DNA of 64,000 nt from Actinobacillus seminis (GCF_002263215.1 NZ_NLFK01000001.1:391094-455093), one strand, 5' to 3'. Numbered from the stretch's first letter, positions 48,943 through 61,078 are shown. Translations and numbers: made by a program. Notes: generated by a model not told the origin, from the letters alone.

Positions 48943-49542
48943 TTAACGTCCGGCGGATTTTGGTCTAAAACTTTCAATGACAGATGGATGGGTATCAATA
49001 TAAATCCCATCGATAAGTTGCAAACAATAAGGTACCGCCGCAAAAATCCCGCGCACGATAACCTTGCCATTTTCATCTTTCACACCCTCCAAGGTTTCTT
49101 TAATCGCTTTCGGCTGACCCGGTAAATTTAAAATCAAACTCTTTTTACGAATAACCCCCACTTGGCGAGATAAAATCGCGGTCGGCACAAAATGCAGACT
49201 GACTTGTCGCATTTGCTCACCAAAGCCCGGCATTTCACGATCTGCCACCGCTAAGGTTGCATCCGGGGTCACATCCCGTTTTGCCGGTCCCGTCCCACCG
49301 GTGGTTAACACTAAATGGCAATGCTGTTCATCCACTAATTCACGCAAGGTTTTCTCAATCATCACCTGCTCGTCCGGAATTAAACGACTCTCTATCACAA
49401 AGGGACCAACGAGCGCTTGCTGCAACCAAGCCTGCAATTCCGGAATGCCTTGATCTTGATAAACACCTTGCGAAGCACGATCAGAAACAGAAACTAAGCC
49501 AATTTTTAAAAGTGCGGTCATATTTTGCATAATTTCACTCAT
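48943..49542 (-). CDS. mog: Molybdopterin adenylyltransferase
   Basis: Adenylates molybdopterin before molybdate insertion in molybdenum-cofactor synthesis. It has 199 residues from ATG 49542. A second Met at residue 8 (MTALLKIGLVSVSDRASQG, 49521) matches H. influenzae better, and no ribosome site settles the matter. Active-site motifs are VLTTGGTGPAKRDVTPDAT near 79 and LILNLPGQPKAIKETLEG near 135. The start of the homologous part is itself encoded by a USS (ATGACCGCACTT). Confidence 0.94.
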   Translation of the reverse strand: MSEIMQNMTALLKIGLVSVSDRASQGVYQDQGIPELQAWLQQALVGPFVIESRLIPDEQVMIEKTLRELVDEQHCHLVLTTGGTGPAKRDVTPDATLAVADREMPGFGEQMRQVSLHFVPTAILSRQVGVIRKKSLILNLPGQPKAIKETLEGVKDENGKVIVRGIFAAVPYCLQLIDGIYIDTHPSVIESFRPKSAGR

Positions 49543-49552
49543 TATTTTGTTA

Positions 49553-51415
49553 TTAAAAAGGGAATAATATTGGTACCAAAAATACGGTCACCAACATCAC
49601 TAAAATGGTAAATGGGACACCGACTTTAACAAAATCGCCAAAGCGATAATTCCCGGGACCAAGAACCATGGTATTGACCGGCGAAGAAATCGGCGTCATA
49701 AATGCCGAGGAAGCCGCAATAGCCACAGTCATGGCAAAAGGCGTCGGCGACACATTTAAATGCTGCGCTAAGGTGATCGCGATAGGTGCCATTAAAATTG
49801 CAGTTGCGGTATTTGAAATAAACAACCCGATTACCGCGCTTATCATAAATAAGAAAATTAATATCCAATGTTTACCCATGCCGCCGACAGTTTCGATCAT
49901 AAAATCAACGATTAAATTAACCCCGCCGGTTTTTTGCAACGCAATCGAAAATGGCATCATACCGATAATCAAAATCAAACTTGACCAATGGATAGAGGCA
50001 TACGCGCTTTTAGCATCCACGCAGCGAAACTTCGCTAACAATAGACAAGCAATCAATGCCGCCACTACATTCGGTACGATCCCCGTAACCATTAATACAA
50101 CCATGATCAATACGGAAAACAAAGCATGTAATGCTTGAGTTTGTGCCGGCGCAGCGCGTTCGATCTCCGTCGGATAATCCAAGACTAAAAAACTTTTGGT
50201 TTTTAAGTTCATTTCTTGGATCAATTTCCATGCCCCAATAACCAATAACAGGTCGCCGGCTTTGAGCGGTTCTTCCACCAAATTACCACGCAAAATTTCA
50301 TTATTACGCTTTATTCCAATGATATTTACGCCATAACGCGAACGAAAACGAATTTCCGCAATACTTCTGCCTAAATAATCACTATCGGGAATAGGCGTCA
50401 CCTCGACCATACCAATGGATTTTACCTGTTGATTAAAATCGTATCTGCGAATTTCCGCCGGCTCTAATTGATGAAGTTGACAGAAATTCCCCTGATCAAA
50501 TTCCGGATTACTAATATCTATCAATAAAATATCTTTCTCTTTTATATCAACTTTTCCCAATGAAACAGATAAAAAAACTGGTCTAAAACGTTTCCAGCGT
50601 TGAATTGCCAATACATTTAATCCATATTTTGAACGTAAATGTAATTCTTCTATTGGCTGACCGATAAAATCCGAACCGCTACGCACGACAAATCGTTTGG
50701 TGCGACTGGAAAGTTCGTATTCTTCAATTAATTCTTTCAGCGAATAACGCTCATTATTCTCTGCGTAAGTTTCATCTGCATTATCCAACCAGCGCCGAGC
50801 GATTAACATATATAAAATACCAATCAGCAAAATCACCACACCAATAGGAGTAAAAGAGAAAAAGCTAAAACGTTCGCCACTAGCACGCACCAATTCGGAG
50901 TTCACCACCAAGTTAGGCGCTGTGGCAATTAATGTCATCATCCCGCTAATTAAACCGGCAATACTCAGTGGCATCATCAAACGCTTCGGCGAAATATTCA
51001 TCTGCCGACAAATCACCAACACCACAGGAATAAAAATCGCCACAATGCCGGTAGAACTCATAAAAGCCCCCAATCCAGCTACCGCTAACATTAGCAATAC
51101 CAACACTTTAGTTTCGCTGTTTTTCGACACCTTAATTAACCACTCACTCACTTGATAAGCGATTCCGGTTCTCACCAATCCCTCACCTACAATAAAAAGT
51201 AAAGCTATCAAAATAATGTTAGGATCACTAAAGCCGGCCAGTACTTCTTCTGTAGTCAGAATACCACTTAAACTAAAGACCAACATGACCAACAACGCCA
51301 CGACATCCATACGAATTTTATTGCGTACGAACAAAAAAATCGCCACCAGCAAAAAAATCACCACCCACAATAACGGGGAAGTCAATAAACCGATTTGTTG
51401 CTCCCAAAAAGACAT
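49553..51415 (-). CDS. SLC13-family anion permease with two TrkA-C domains
   Basis: Divalent-anion:Na+ symporter-type protein of 620 residues. The first membrane half covers about 1-205 (VGEGLVRTGIAYQVSEWLI, GAFMSSTGIVAIFIPVVL). Two soluble TrkA-C/RCK-C domains lie near 230-305 and 315-395, each with a Y-G-(L/V)-N-(V/I) motif. The second membrane half follows (ISNTATAILMAPIAITLAQ, SSPVNTMVLGPG). Likely substrates are sulfate or dicarboxylates; sequence alone does not decide. It lies directly upstream of mog and may be in the same transcript. Confidence 0.88.
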   Translation of the reverse strand: MSFWEQQIGLLTSPLLWVVIFLLVAIFLFVRNKIRMDVVALLVMLVFSLSGILTTEEVLAGFSDPNIILIALLFIVGEGLVRTGIAYQVSEWLIKVSKNSETKVLVLLMLAVAGLGAFMSSTGIVAIFIPVVLVICRQMNISPKRLMMPLSIAGLISGMMTLIATAPNLVVNSELVRASGERFSFFSFTPIGVVILLIGILYMLIARRWLDNADETYAENNERYSLKELIEEYELSSRTKRFVVRSGSDFIGQPIEELHLRSKYGLNVLAIQRWKRFRPVFLSVSLGKVDIKEKDILLIDISNPEFDQGNFCQLHQLEPAEIRRYDFNQQVKSIGMVEVTPIPDSDYLGRSIAEIRFRSRYGVNIIGIKRNNEILRGNLVEEPLKAGDLLLVIGAWKLIQEMNLKTKSFLVLDYPTEIERAAPAQTQALHALFSVLIMVVLMVTGIVPNVVAALIACLLLAKFRCVDAKSAYASIHWSSLILIIGMMPFSIALQKTGGVNLIVDFMIETVGGMGKHWILIFLFMISAVIGLFISNTATAILMAPIAITLAQHLNVSPTPFAMTVAIAASSAFMTPISSPVNTMVLGPGNYRFGDFVKVGVPFTILVMLVTVFLVPILFPF

Positions 51416-51448
51416 AAATATTTTCTACTCCTCTCTAACGCATGGGTT

Positions 51449-52048
51449 TTATTTTTTTGTACTTACTAAATATTTTTTTACCGGTGCAAAGCTACGACGA
51501 TATTCAGGCAACACGCCAAGCTGTGCCAATTTTTCCAAATGCAATTTGGTTGGATAACCTTTGTGTTGCGCAAAGGCATAATCCGGGTAGCGACGGTCGA
51601 GTACTAACATCTCCTGATCTCTTGCCACTTTCGCCAAAATCGACGCTGCGCTAATTTCTGCCACCAAACTATCCCCTTTCACCACCGCCTGTACCGGCAT
51701 GGGTAAATCAGGAGCACGGTTTCCATCAATTAACACAAAGTGCGGTTGAATTTTTAAATTTTTCACCGCTCTTTGCATTGCCAACATGGTAGCGTGCAAG
51801 ATATTTAATCGATCAATTTCTGCCGCTTCTGCACGCCCCAAGCTCCAAGCTAATGCCTTTTGCTTAATTTCCTCGGCAAGTAACACCCGCTTTTTCTCAG
51901 ATAATTTTTTACTGTCATTCAATCCTTCAATCGGCTGATTGGGATCTAAAATCACTGCAGCGGTCACCACGGCACCCACTAAGGGACCACGTCCCACTTC
52001 ATCCACACCGGCGATAAATTGATAATCCGGATAATCAAATTGCCGCAT
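51449..52048 (-). CDS. rnhB: Ribonuclease HII
   Basis: Cleaves RNA in RNA-DNA hybrids and single ribonucleotides in DNA. Start at ATG 52048 ([11 protein letters not shown]) gives 199 residues. It lies one base past the lpxB stop. Catalytic motifs are [20 protein letters not shown] (D and E), [21 protein letters not shown] and [13 protein letters not shown]. The upstream in-frame extension to 52072 overlaps lpxB and is not used. Confidence 0.96.
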   Translation of the reverse strand: MRQFDYPDYQFIAGVDEVGRGPLVGAVVTAAVILDPNQPIEGLNDSKKLSEKKRVLLAEEIKQKALAWSLGRAEAAEIDRLNILHATMLAMQRAVKNLKIQPHFVLIDGNRAPDLPMPVQAVVKGDSLVAEISAASILAKVARDQEMLVLDRRYPDYAFAQHKGYPTKLHLEKLAQLGVLPEYRRSFAPVKKYLVSTKK

Positions 52049-52049
52049 C

Positions 52050-53213
52050 TTATATATTTTCCAATAAATCAATCACCGATTGAGCCGCTTGTTTATCTGC
52101 ATCACATTGAATTAATTGATGTAAATCGACAAAACGCTGAATTAAATGATGTCGCTGTTGCACCGCTTCTTCCTCTTGGCTTAAATAAACTGCCATTTTC
52201 TGCGCTAATTTTTCTGCTTCGCATTCCTCTTGGATCATCTCCGGTACCAGCATTTCATTCGCCAACAAATTCGGCAAAGAAATATACTCTGTTTTAACTA
52301 AGCGCTTGGCTAAAAAGTAAGTGGTCGCTTTCATGCGATAACCCACCACCATTGGTGATTTACACAACATACATTCCAACGCGGCAGTACCTGACGCCAA
52401 CAAGGTTGCCTCTGCCGCGATCATAGATTGGCGCGATTGTCCATCCAATAAATACATCTCCAGCTCCGGTGCAATTTCTGCTTTAATTTGCTCAAACTGC
52501 GCGCGACGTTTCTCATTGACCAAAGGAACCAAAAATTGAATATCCGGAAATTGTTGTTTGAGCAATTTTGCAGCTTGTAAAAAAGGTACGCTTAAAAACT
52601 CCACTTCCGAACCGCGACTGCCTACCAAGATCGCGACATAACGTTGATTTTCTTCAATATTTAATAATCGACAAGCTTCAGTACGTGACGGTTTTAAGGC
52701 GATCGCATCCGCCATCGTATGCCCAATAAATCGACAAGGCACGTTAAAACGATCGTAAAAAGCTTTTTCAAAAGGCAAAAATGCTAACACCAAATGGGTA
52801 GCTTTAGCGATTTTATGAATCCGATTTTGTCGCCATGCCCAAACGGACGGGCTGACGTAATGAATGGTTTTTATCCTATTTTCTTTTAATTTCAACTCAA
52901 TATCCAGATTAAAATCCGGTGCATCAATGCCGATAAAAATATCCGGCTTTTTCTTCAGCATGGTATCAATCACTAAGCGCCGAATTTTTAACAAACGCGG
53001 CAAATGCTTCACCACTTCCGCCAACCCCATCACCGCAATCTCTTCCATATCAACGAGGGATTCAAATCCTTCAGCACTCATTTTTTCCCCACCAATACCG
53101 ATAAAACGCGCATGGGGATAGCGTATTTTTAGGCTACGAATTAAGCCTGCACCTAAAATATCGCCGGACACTTCGCCGGCGACAATGGCAATAGTCGGAC
53201 TATTCTTTTGCAT
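52050..53213 (-). CDS. lpxB: Lipid-A-disaccharide synthase
   Basis: Joins lipid X and UDP-diacylglucosamine to make the lipid A disaccharide at the inner membrane. It has 387 residues. Motifs are [20 protein letters not shown] near 9, [30 protein letters not shown] near 114, and the C-terminal [21 protein letters not shown]. It forms a pair with rnhB. Unlike E. coli, where lpxA and lpxB nearly touch, an inverted-USS hairpin lies between them here. Confidence 0.96.
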   Translation of the reverse strand: MQKNSPTIAIVAGEVSGDILGAGLIRSLKIRYPHARFIGIGGEKMSAEGFESLVDMEEIAVMGLAEVVKHLPRLLKIRRLVIDTMLKKKPDIFIGIDAPDFNLDIELKLKENRIKTIHYVSPSVWAWRQNRIHKIAKATHLVLAFLPFEKAFYDRFNVPCRFIGHTMADAIALKPSRTEACRLLNIEENQRYVAILVGSRGSEVEFLSVPFLQAAKLLKQQFPDIQFLVPLVNEKRRAQFEQIKAEIAPELEMYLLDGQSRQSMIAAEATLLASGTAALECMLCKSPMVVGYRMKATTYFLAKRLVKTEYISLPNLLANEMLVPEMIQEECEAEKLAQKMAVYLSQEEEAVQQRHHLIQRFVDLHQLIQCDADKQAAQSVIDLLENI

Positions 53214-53264
53214 TTTTGATTTACCTTATGTGCCATTTAAAATGATAAAAACGAAATAAAAAAT

Positions 53265-53295
53265 AACCGCACTTAATATAACAAAAGTGCGGTTA
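53265..53295 (-). terminator. Inverted-USS hairpin between lpxA and lpxB
   Basis: TAACCGCACTT pairs with AAGTGCGGTTA around AATATAACA. On the minus strand it is followed by TTTTTTATTT. It would end or weaken transcription from the lpxD-fabZ-lpxA unit before lpxB. Confidence 0.7.
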
Positions 53296-53322
53296 AAAAT
53301 AACGGGATTTTTTATGAATTAT

Positions 53323-54111
53323 CTAACGAATAATACCACGAGTTGAGCGTTTGAAGAAATCCAGGAAAAAACTAATCGCACTTTCGCGTTCCGCATAATT
53401 TTCGATTTCCGGCATCACATCTTCTAGGGTTCTGCTGCTACGATAAATCAATTTATATACATTACGAATCGCGTGTAAGGTCGGTTTATCAAAGCCACGA
53501 CGTTTTAATCCTTCAATATTGACTCCAAAAGGCTGCGCATGGTTTCCTTGCGCCATTACATAAGGCGGTACATCTTGACTAACCATTGATCCACCACCGA
53601 GCATCACGTGTGCGCCGATGATCACAAATTGGTGGATTGCCGACATTCCGCCAACAATGACAAAATCATCCAACTCAACATGACCGGCTAAGGTGGCATT
53701 ATTTGCCAGAATACAACGATTTTTAATTTGGCAATCATGGGCAATGTGTGCATTGATCATAAATAAATTATCATCACCAATACGCGTTACTCCCCCACCT
53801 TGCACCGTACCACGATGAATGGTTACGCTTTCACGAATACGGTTACGATCACCAATCACCGTCTTGGTCGGCTCACCATGATATTTCAGATCTTGATTTA
53901 TTTCACCAATGCTGGCAAATTGGAAAATCCGGTTATCTTCGCCAATTTTCGTCTCACCTTTAACAACTACATGGGAATTTAACACGGTGCCTTTGCCAAT
54001 TTCAACACCTCGTTCCACAATACAAAATGGACCGATAACTACGTTTTCACCGATCTTTGCCCCTTCCTCAATGATAGACGACGGATGGATTTTTGCACTA
54101 GCATGAATCAT
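53323..54111 (-). CDS. lpxA: UDP-N-acetylglucosamine acyltransferase
   Basis: First step of lipid A synthesis. Start at ATG 54111 gives 262 residues, the E. coli length; an upstream GTG at 54117 adds two codons and is not preferred. It has a left-handed beta-helix of hexapeptide repeats ([19 protein letters not shown]). The catalytic histidine region is [14 protein letters not shown] and the C-terminal helices end [11 protein letters not shown]. It follows fabZ by 9 bp. Confidence 0.97.
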   Translation of the reverse strand: MIHASAKIHPSSIIEEGAKIGENVVIGPFCIVERGVEIGKGTVLNSHVVVKGETKIGEDNRIFQFASIGEINQDLKYHGEPTKTVIGDRNRIRESVTIHRGTVQGGGVTRIGDDNLFMINAHIAHDCQIKNRCILANNATLAGHVELDDFVIVGGMSAIHQFVIIGAHVMLGGGSMVSQDVPPYVMAQGNHAQPFGVNIEGLKRRGFDKPTLHAIRNVYKLIYRSSRTLEDVMPEIENYAERESAISFFLDFFKRSTRGIIR

Positions 54112-54120
54112 ATTCACCTC

Positions 54121-54570
54121 TTAGCGACGAGCGCACATTAATTTTGCTTCACAAGCCACTTTACCATTTACCGTCGCAATGCCGGTAAATGCGGTCACTC
54201 CGCGACGTTCTTTAATTACGGTAACGCTTAATTCCATTTGATCGCCCGGCAACACAGGACATTTAAAACGAGCTTCATCAATACCCGCAAAGTAAAATAA
54301 TTCGCCACCTTGAAGTTCATGGGTTTTAAACGCCAAAATCCCCATGGCTTGCGCCAAGGCTTCAAGAATTAAGACACCGGGTAAAATCGGCTCTCCGGGG
54401 AAATGCCCTGTAAAACAAGGCTCATTCACACTGACATTTTTCACTGCTTTAAGCCAACGACCCTCTTCAAAATCCGTAACTCGATCCACCAATAAAAACG
54501 GATAGCGATGAGGAAGTAGCGTCATAATTTCTTTTGCTTCAATTGTTCTTGCAGTTGTTGTAGTCGTCAC
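54121..54570 (-). CDS. fabZ: 3-hydroxyacyl-ACP dehydratase FabZ
   Basis: Dehydrates 3-hydroxyacyl-ACP in fatty-acid elongation and competes with LpxA and LpxD for that substrate. It has 149 residues in a hot-dog fold. Motifs are [20 protein letters not shown] near 18, [20 protein letters not shown] with catalytic H and E near 55-70, and [18 protein letters not shown]. It lies between lpxD and lpxA in the usual order. Confidence 0.97.
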   Translation of the reverse strand: MTTTTTARTIEAKEIMTLLPHRYPFLLVDRVTDFEEGRWLKAVKNVSVNEPCFTGHFPGEPILPGVLILEALAQAMGILAFKTHELQGGELFYFAGIDEARFKCPVLPGDQMELSVTVIKERRGVTAFTGIATVNGKVACEAKLMCARR

Positions 54571-54641
54571 AATAGTACCTTTAATTTAAAGAATAAAATA
54601 TCACTAGGTGAAATTATACGATATTTAACCGTTCAATACAA

Positions 54642-54666
54642 AACGTACCACAAATTGTGGCACGTT
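54642..54666. terminator. Possible terminator/attenuator between lpxD and fabZ
   Basis: AACGTACCACAAATTGTGGCACGTT has a near-perfect stem with a stronger T-run on the plus side than on the minus (operon) side. As operon genes continue beyond it, it may only reduce transcription or stabilise an RNA end. Confidence 0.5.
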
Positions 54667-54668
54667 TT

Positions 54669-55691
54669 TTACGAAAGTTTTTTTTCTAAAGTTCTTAAAC
54701 GCTTATTCATCTTATCAATGTCTAAGGTGAGCGCAGCGGTTTTACGCCATTCCTTATTGGTTTGTAATGGAATCCCTGAAGAATAAATGCCCGGTTCGGT
54801 AATCGGTCGCATTACCATTCCCATTCCTGTCACCGTGACTTTATCACAAATTTCCATATGTCCATTAATAACACTTGCACCACCAATCAAACAATAACGT
54901 CCGACTTTCAAGCTTCCCGCCATAATCACGCCACCGGCAACTGCAGTTCCCGTACCGATATGGACGTTATGCGCAATTTGACAAAGGTTATCAATGATCA
55001 CATTATCTTCGATTACCGTTGCATCCAATGCACCACGATCAATACAAGTACAGGCGCCGATTTCGACATGATTACCGATTAACACCGTTCCCGTTTGCGG
55101 AATTTTAATCCAACGACCACGATCATTAGCATAACCAAAACCATCACTACCAATTACCGCTCCGGATTGAATTAAACAGTGTTCACCGATTTTCACTTCA
55201 TGATAAACGGAAACGTTCGCCCATAATTGTGTTCCGGCACCGATTTTAACATTTTTACCGATAAAACAACCGGCACCAACCACCACATCATCACCTAACA
55301 CCACACCATCTTCAATCACAGCATTGGCGCCCACTGCCACATTATTACCTAAAATAGCAGAACAAGAAACGACTGCACTTTCGGCAATATGGTTTGCCGC
55401 TTTCGGTGTATTATCCATATATTGCGCTAAAATCGCATATGCCACATAAGGATCTTTCACAATTAATAAATTGCTTTCAGGCGCACAAAAATCCACATCC
55501 GCATCAGAAACAATAATTGCTCCGGCTTGAGACTGTGCTAATTTTTCACGAAATTTTACATTAGAAATAAACGTCAATTGTCGTGCATTCGCGTTATCTA
55601 GTGATGCAATACTTTCAACAACAACATCGGCGTTACCGCGAAGGATAGCGCCGATTTGAGTCGATAATTCTTGAAGAGAATAATCTCGCAT
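54669..55691 (-). CDS. lpxD: UDP-3-O-acyl-glucosamine N-acyltransferase
   Basis: Third acylation step of lipid A synthesis. It has 340 residues. The N-terminal uridine-binding domain includes [20 protein letters not shown]. The beta-helix follows with many hexapeptides. The catalytic histidine region is [19 protein letters not shown] near 240. Its start codon overlaps the skp stop (TAATG), indicating translational coupling. Confidence 0.97.
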   Translation of the reverse strand: MRDYSLQELSTQIGAILRGNADVVVESIASLDNANARQLTFISNVKFREKLAQSQAGAIIVSDADVDFCAPESNLLIVKDPYVAYAILAQYMDNTPKAANHIAESAVVSCSAILGNNVAVGANAVIEDGVVLGDDVVVGAGCFIGKNVKIGAGTQLWANVSVYHEVKIGEHCLIQSGAVIGSDGFGYANDRGRWIKIPQTGTVLIGNHVEIGACTCIDRGALDATVIEDNVIIDNLCQIAHNVHIGTGTAVAGGVIMAGSLKVGRYCLIGGASVINGHMEICDKVTVTGMGMVMRPITEPGIYSSGIPLQTNKEWRKTAALTLDIDKMNKRLRTLEKKLS

Positions 55692-56356
55692 TATTTAGCC
55701 TGTTTTGTCGTAGAAGTTGCCGGTTGTGGCAGTGCTTTTAGCACATCTTCGGTAATATCTTTACCTTCTACTGTATAAACAACCGTTTTTTCATCTAAAA
55801 CAATAGAGAAATTTTTAGCTTTTGCGATATCAGTTGCTGTTTTTTGGATTTCAACCAATGCTTTTTGATTAATTTCTCTCTCACGTTGTTGCACATCAGC
55901 TTGGAACTTAGCAACATTTTTCTGGTGTTCTTCAACTAATTTATTAAAATCAGCATTACGTTGAGAAATCAGCTCTTGTATCTCACCTTGACGTTTTTTA
56001 GCTAAAGCCGAAATTCCATCTTGGCGTTTTTTTATATCCGCTTGACGTAATTTCGGTGCATCTTTCTCTAAAGACTTAACCTTGGATTCAATTTCTTTAT
56101 CAATTGCTTTAGCTTTATCATCAATTTCTTTTTCAAAACTTGCTTTTTTATCTTGTAACACTTTTTCATCAGCTTTAAGTTTATCTGCCGGTGCTTTGAA
56201 CTCCTTGTCCATTTTTTTCAATTCAGCTTGACGGGTTGGATTATTGACAAATGCATAATCCACATTTAAGAAAGCAATATTTTCCTCTGCCATAGCAAAT
56301 GAAGATGCCAATGCTAAACCTAAAGAAAGTGCGGTTAATTTTACAGCTTTTTTCAT
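55691..56356 (-). CDS. skp: Periplasmic chaperone Skp (OmpH)
   Basis: Trimeric jellyfish-like chaperone that carries unfolded outer-membrane proteins to BamA. It has 221 residues with a signal peptide ([20 protein letters not shown], cleavage after AMA). The middle is one long charged coiled coil. The body part is split between residues ~22-45 ([19 protein letters not shown]) and ~190-205. It is about 60 residues longer than E. coli Skp, mostly in the coiled-coil tentacles. It lies between bamA and lpxD. Confidence 0.93.
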   Translation of the reverse strand: MKKAVKLTALSLGLALASSFAMAEENIAFLNVDYAFVNNPTRQAELKKMDKEFKAPADKLKADEKVLQDKKASFEKEIDDKAKAIDKEIESKVKSLEKDAPKLRQADIKKRQDGISALAKKRQGEIQELISQRNADFNKLVEEHQKNVAKFQADVQQREREINQKALVEIQKTATDIAKAKNFSIVLDEKTVVYTVEGKDITEDVLKALPQPATSTTKQAK

Positions 56357-56462
56357 TTTTAACTTTTCCTTTAATTAATTACTATTTACCTCCTGTACTA
56401 TAAACGAATCTATAGGACAAGAACAAGACATTAGACTATATATGTTAATAAAAGTTCCATAT

Positions 56463-58832
56463 CTAGAAAGTTCCTCCAATACTAAATTGGAACTGCTCAA
56501 TCTCATCCCCATCATATTTTTTCAACGGTTTGGCATATGAGAAGACCAAAGGTCCGATTGGAGATTGCCATTGAAAACCAATACCGGCAGAAACACGAAC
56601 ACGTGATGGATCACTATAATCGGGTAATTTTGGAAAAAGTTGTTTATCTTTTGCGCTCCACTTGGTATTCCAAACACTCGCTGCATCAATAAATAATGAC
56701 GTTCTGACACTACGTTGGTTTTTATCGGCAACAAACGGTGTCGGTACAATAAGCTCGGCACTACTGCTCATCATCGCATTACCGCCGATAATATCATTAT
56801 TCACATAACCCCATTGTCCATTGCGCTCCTGATAAATCGCTTGAGGACCTACCGCACCATAAGCAAATCCACGCAATGAACCTATACCGCCGGCTGTATA
56901 AAATTGATAAAACGGTAAATTTTTACCTCCAAATCCATTTGCATAGGCTGCCCCCAATGAACCGGAAATAACCCATGTATGATCACGATCTAACGGATAA
57001 TATCCTTGTACATTGGTGCTTAGTTTATAATATTTATTATCTGAAACCGGAACAGTCACCTTACCGCTAATAGAGGCTTTCACCCCGGAAGTAGGGAAAA
57101 AGCCTCGGTTCAAACTATTATAGTTCCATCCCATTGACAGTTCAAAATCATCCGATTTAAACTGCCAATCATTGTTATTATATCCCATAGATTGACGATA
57201 AAGATCACGAGTGTATTCCGGAGCAATATTTTTCAATTCGTTATGTATATAACCTAACCCTAAATAATATGAGTTATTTTCATTTACCGGAAAACCTAAG
57301 GTTCCATTGATACCATAACTGGTACGTGAATAAGACGCAGAGGTATCATTGCGAGAGTTATCATAACTTTCATAGAAAACGTTACCCCCTAAACTTACAC
57401 CATCTTTGGTGAAATACGGTTCGGTATAACCTAAGTTAATACTGGTACCGTAATCGTTACGGGAACCGCCCAAACTGATAGATGATCCCATTCCTAAGAA
57501 GTTGTCTTGTTTAACACTGGCTTGATAACTTAAACCGCTTTCTGTACCGTAACCGATACCGAAGTTGATACTGCCGGTATTACGTTCTTTTACTTTATAG
57601 ATAACGTCCAGTTTATCATCTACCCCCGGTACGTTTTCAGTACGAGTTTCCACCGAATCAAAAAATCCGGTACGATCTAACCGCACTTTACCTAATTCCA
57701 CTAATTGAGAAGATAACCAAGCGCCTTCTTGTTGACGCATTTCTTGACGCAATGTGCTATCGGCACTTACCGTGTTGCCCTCAAAACGAATTTGACGTAC
57801 AGAATAACGACGACCAGCATCCACCACAAAAGTTAAAGCAATAGTTTTATTTTCATCATCGAATTCCGAGTTAACATTTACCTGTGCGTTCGCATAACCT
57901 TGCTCACCCAATGTTGATTTAATACTTTCTTCAACGCTAACGACATCACTACGACGGAATGTATCGTCAATATAAATTTGTTTCAATAATGGCGTTAACG
58001 CTTCCGACATACCACCTACATCACCGACAATACGCGCATTTTTTACCGTATATTGTTCACCTTCATTGACTTTAATAATGACATTTGCTTCCGTTTTATC
58101 TTCATTAAGCCGAATATTTGTATCTATAATTTGGAATTTTGCATAACCATTATCTAGGTAATAAGCCCGAATTGCGTCTAAATCATTATTAAATTCTATC
58201 GGGCTGAATTTATTCCCAAAAAGCTTCCACCATGCATCCGGTTGTAACTCCATTTGCTCTTGCAATTTACTGCTACTCACCGTTTCATTACCGATAAAAT
58301 CAATTGATTTAAATTTTGCTACATCATTTTCTTTGATTTTTAGCTTCACTTCCGCTTGGTTATTAGGTAATGTATTAATAACCGTATCTACGGTTGCATT
58401 ATAGCGACCTACACTCGCATAATACTCCACTAAACTTTGACGAAAGGCTTCCAGCTTTTCACGATTAAGAACATCCCCGACTGCAAATCCATTAGAATTC
58501 AAATTCTCCTTCAGTGCCTCATTAGGTATTGAACTATTCCCATCTAAAGTTACCTCGACAATAATCGGTTTAGGCACCACAGAAACAACTAAGGTATCGC
58601 CTTCTCTAGAGGCTTTGACATCATCATATTGTCCACGTAAAAACAACGTTCTTACAATATTCGCAATATCGTTATCCGTCGCACGTTGACCAACACGAAT
58701 AGGCAAACCGCTTAACACCGTACTTTCAGATCCGGCTTGTACACCGTCCACACGAATATCTTTCACCACAAATGGTGCTGCAACAACTGTTGTTGAACCA
58801 AATAAGAGGCTTGCAATTAGAAGTTTTTTCAT
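56463..58832 (-). CDS. bamA: Outer-membrane protein assembly factor BamA
   Basis: Core of the BAM machine that inserts beta-barrels. It has 789 residues. A signal peptide ([18 protein letters not shown]) is followed by five POTRA domains to about residue 420 ([40 protein letters not shown]). The 16-strand barrel ends in the beta-signal [10 protein letters not shown] with terminal Phe. Barrel motifs include [18 protein letters not shown] near 640, the conserved VRGF-type loop, and [20 protein letters not shown]. Same order as in E. coli: rseP-bamA-skp-lpxD. Confidence 0.97.
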   Translation of the reverse strand: MKKLLIASLLFGSTTVVAAPFVVKDIRVDGVQAGSESTVLSGLPIRVGQRATDNDIANIVRTLFLRGQYDDVKASREGDTLVVSVVPKPIIVEVTLDGNSSIPNEALKENLNSNGFAVGDVLNREKLEAFRQSLVEYYASVGRYNATVDTVINTLPNNQAEVKLKIKENDVAKFKSIDFIGNETVSSSKLQEQMELQPDAWWKLFGNKFSPIEFNNDLDAIRAYYLDNGYAKFQIIDTNIRLNEDKTEANVIIKVNEGEQYTVKNARIVGDVGGMSEALTPLLKQIYIDDTFRRSDVVSVEESIKSTLGEQGYANAQVNVNSEFDDENKTIALTFVVDAGRRYSVRQIRFEGNTVSADSTLRQEMRQQEGAWLSSQLVELGKVRLDRTGFFDSVETRTENVPGVDDKLDVIYKVKERNTGSINFGIGYGTESGLSYQASVKQDNFLGMGSSISLGGSRNDYGTSINLGYTEPYFTKDGVSLGGNVFYESYDNSRNDTSASYSRTSYGINGTLGFPVNENNSYYLGLGYIHNELKNIAPEYTRDLYRQSMGYNNNDWQFKSDDFELSMGWNYNSLNRGFFPTSGVKASISGKVTVPVSDNKYYKLSTNVQGYYPLDRDHTWVISGSLGAAYANGFGGKNLPFYQFYTAGGIGSLRGFAYGAVGPQAIYQERNGQWGYVNNDIIGGNAMMSSSAELIVPTPFVADKNQRSVRTSLFIDAASVWNTKWSAKDKQLFPKLPDYSDPSRVRVSAGIGFQWQSPIGPLVFSYAKPLKKYDGDEIEQFQFSIGGTF

Positions 58833-58861
58833 CGTTACTTTTATCCTGTTATAAAAAATGA

Positions 58862-60193
58862 CTATAAACGTAAAAAATCATTAAATAATGCGAATGCAGT
58901 CAGCACCAGCAACAAAATCGCTCCAATTCTGTACGCAACATTCTGTACAGCCTCGGAAACGGGTTTTCCTTTTACCGCTTCAGCAGCCAAAAACACTAAA
59001 TGACCGCCATCTAATACCGGCAATGGGAGTAAATTCATAATCCCTAAGTTTACGCTAATCAGTGCCATAAAGCTAAGGTAATAAATCAATCCAATTTCGG
59101 ATGATGCCCCCGCACCTTTCGCGATAGAAATTGGTCCACTCAAGTTACTTACAGATAAATCGCCGGTAAATAATTTACCGATAACTTTAATCGTTAGCCA
59201 AGATAACTGAAGTGTCTTTTCAATCCCTTTTTGCAAAGATTGTAGAATACCATATTTTAATTCTGTGCGATACTCATATGCAAGCGGTTGAAAGGTCGGC
59301 GACACCCCCACTTGCCATTGCCCTTTCTCATTTAATGCCGGGATGATCATTTTCGTTAAAAACTCACCCTGACGTTCAATTTTTACACTAAAAGGGATAC
59401 CCGCCTGCGCCAGTTTAACAAAATCCTGCCATGCCATTAACTGCGCATTATCCGCATAAATTTTATCTCCGACTTGCAATCCCGCTTGCTCCGCCGGCGA
59501 ATTTTCCAGCACTTTAGACAAGGTCATCTCGACTTTGGTTCGAACCGGTATCATGCCTAATGCACTAAAAGCAGATTCTTTTTCCGGATCAAATGTCCAA
59601 TGCGATAAGTCAAGAATTTTGGTTTGTGAAGTCGTGGAACCGAAAAGCGATAGCGTCAATTCCACTTGTGGATCCCCCATCTTCGTTGCCAACAGCATAT
59701 TGATCGTTTCCCAATCCGGCGTCGCAGTTCCATCAATCGCCATAATTTGTGAATTAGGCTGGATTTTCGCTTGCTGTGCAATTGAACCTTGCGTCACTTC
59801 CTCAATCACTGGCTTGACACTTGGAATGCCAACCGTATAAATCACCCAATAAGCAAAAATCGCAAATAAAAAGTTAGCTATCGGTCCGGCAGCAATCACA
59901 AATGCCCGTTGTGCAACGGTTTTACTGTTAAAGGATTGATGTTTTAAGTTTGCCGGAACTGCTTCATTACGCTCATCCAACATCTTTACATAACCACCTA
60001 AAGGAATTGACGAAATAGCAAACTCAGTACCTTGTTTATCAATTTTTGACCACAATACTTTGCCAAACCCAATAGAAAAACGGTGAATTTTTATACCGCA
60101 CTTTCTGGCTGCCCAAAAATGACCGTATTCGTGTACAGAAACAAGGACACCGATCACAATCAAAAATGAAACTAATGACCATAAAAATGACAT
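58862..60193 (-). CDS. rseP: Site-2 intramembrane protease RseP
   Basis: Zinc metalloprotease that cuts RseA to release sigma-E during envelope stress. It has 443 residues. The zinc site is HEYGH at 21-25, with the second motif [15 protein letters not shown] near 390. Two periplasmic PDZ domains lie between the membrane spans (residues ~115-190 and ~205-290; [19 protein letters not shown]). It lies between cdsA and bamA. Confidence 0.96.
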   Translation of the reverse strand: MSFLWSLVSFLIVIGVLVSVHEYGHFWAARKCGIKIHRFSIGFGKVLWSKIDKQGTEFAISSIPLGGYVKMLDERNEAVPANLKHQSFNSKTVAQRAFVIAAGPIANFLFAIFAYWVIYTVGIPSVKPVIEEVTQGSIAQQAKIQPNSQIMAIDGTATPDWETINMLLATKMGDPQVELTLSLFGSTTSQTKILDLSHWTFDPEKESAFSALGMIPVRTKVEMTLSKVLENSPAEQAGLQVGDKIYADNAQLMAWQDFVKLAQAGIPFSVKIERQGEFLTKMIIPALNEKGQWQVGVSPTFQPLAYEYRTELKYGILQSLQKGIEKTLQLSWLTIKVIGKLFTGDLSVSNLSGPISIAKGAGASSEIGLIYYLSFMALISVNLGIMNLLPLPVLDGGHLVFLAAEAVKGKPVSEAVQNVAYRIGAILLLVLTAFALFNDFLRL

Positions 60194-60202
60194 AGCACTT
60201 TC

Positions 60203-61066
60203 CTATAACACATAAAAATAAAAATAGGCAAAAAACGGTACTGCGGCGGTTAGACTATCAATTCGATCTAAAATCCCGCCATGTCCCGGAATTAATTGGC
60301 TACTGTCTTTTATGCCACTTTCACGTTTAAACATACTTTCCGTTAAATCTCCTAAGATCGAAATTGCCACCGTGGCTACCGATAAAACCACAAAAGGCAC
60401 TATCACCACCGTAAATAAATTATCCGGCGCCACTTGAACAAAAATCGTCGCCAGCACACCGGCTGTCACTAATCCACCAAAAACCCCTTGCCAAGTTTTT
60501 CCCGGCGATACGCTTGGCGCTAATTTATGTTTGCCAAATTTACGTCCTACAAAATAAGCACCGGAATCAGCACTCCACACCAAAATAAACACATACAGCA
60601 ACAACATTAAGCCATGATATGGATTGGCGCCATACTCGTCCAAACGTAATTTTAAAACGCCGACTAAGAAAGGAATCAAGGTACAAAAAGCAAAAATAAG
60701 TTGCAAAAATCCCGATTTTCCCCAAAGTTTCGCTGAAATTGGATAGTACACAACAAATCCCAAGGCGACAAACCACCAAATCACGGAAAGCAACAATAAG
60801 GGTTGAGCGTAATTTTCAAATACCCGACCGGCATTGATATAATCGCCTTCGCCAAAAATCCACAGAAACAAAAATGCACCACATAAGCCGGCAATTAAAA
60901 TACGCCAAAAACCGACATTAATTTTCGCAAACTGCGTCCATTCCCACACACCAAGTGTTACCACGACGCCTAATGCCAAGGCAAAATAGAAAGGTGAAAA
61001 TAAAAATAAGGCAGCGAAAACAATCCCAATAAGCACAATGGCTGACAAAACCCGTTCTTTAAGCAT
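60203..61066 (-). CDS. cdsA: Phosphatidate cytidylyltransferase
   Basis: Makes CDP-diacylglycerol, the precursor of all phospholipids. It has 287 residues with about eight membrane spans. The family signature is at the C-terminal end (SILGDLTESMFKRESGIKDS, then PGHGGILDRIDSL). The motif SADSGAYFVGRKFGKHKLAP near 165 is also typical. It lies 12 bp downstream of uppS. Confidence 0.96.
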   Translation of the reverse strand: MLKERVLSAIVLIGIVFAALFLFSPFYFALALGVVVTLGVWEWTQFAKINVGFWRILIAGLCGAFLFLWIFGEGDYINAGRVFENYAQPLLLLSVIWWFVALGFVVYYPISAKLWGKSGFLQLIFAFCTLIPFLVGVLKLRLDEYGANPYHGLMLLLYVFILVWSADSGAYFVGRKFGKHKLAPSVSPGKTWQGVFGGLVTAGVLATIFVQVAPDNLFTVVIVPFVVLSVATVAISILGDLTESMFKRESGIKDSSQLIPGHGGILDRIDSLTAAVPFFAYFYFYVL

Positions 61067-61078
61067 TTAATCTCCTCA

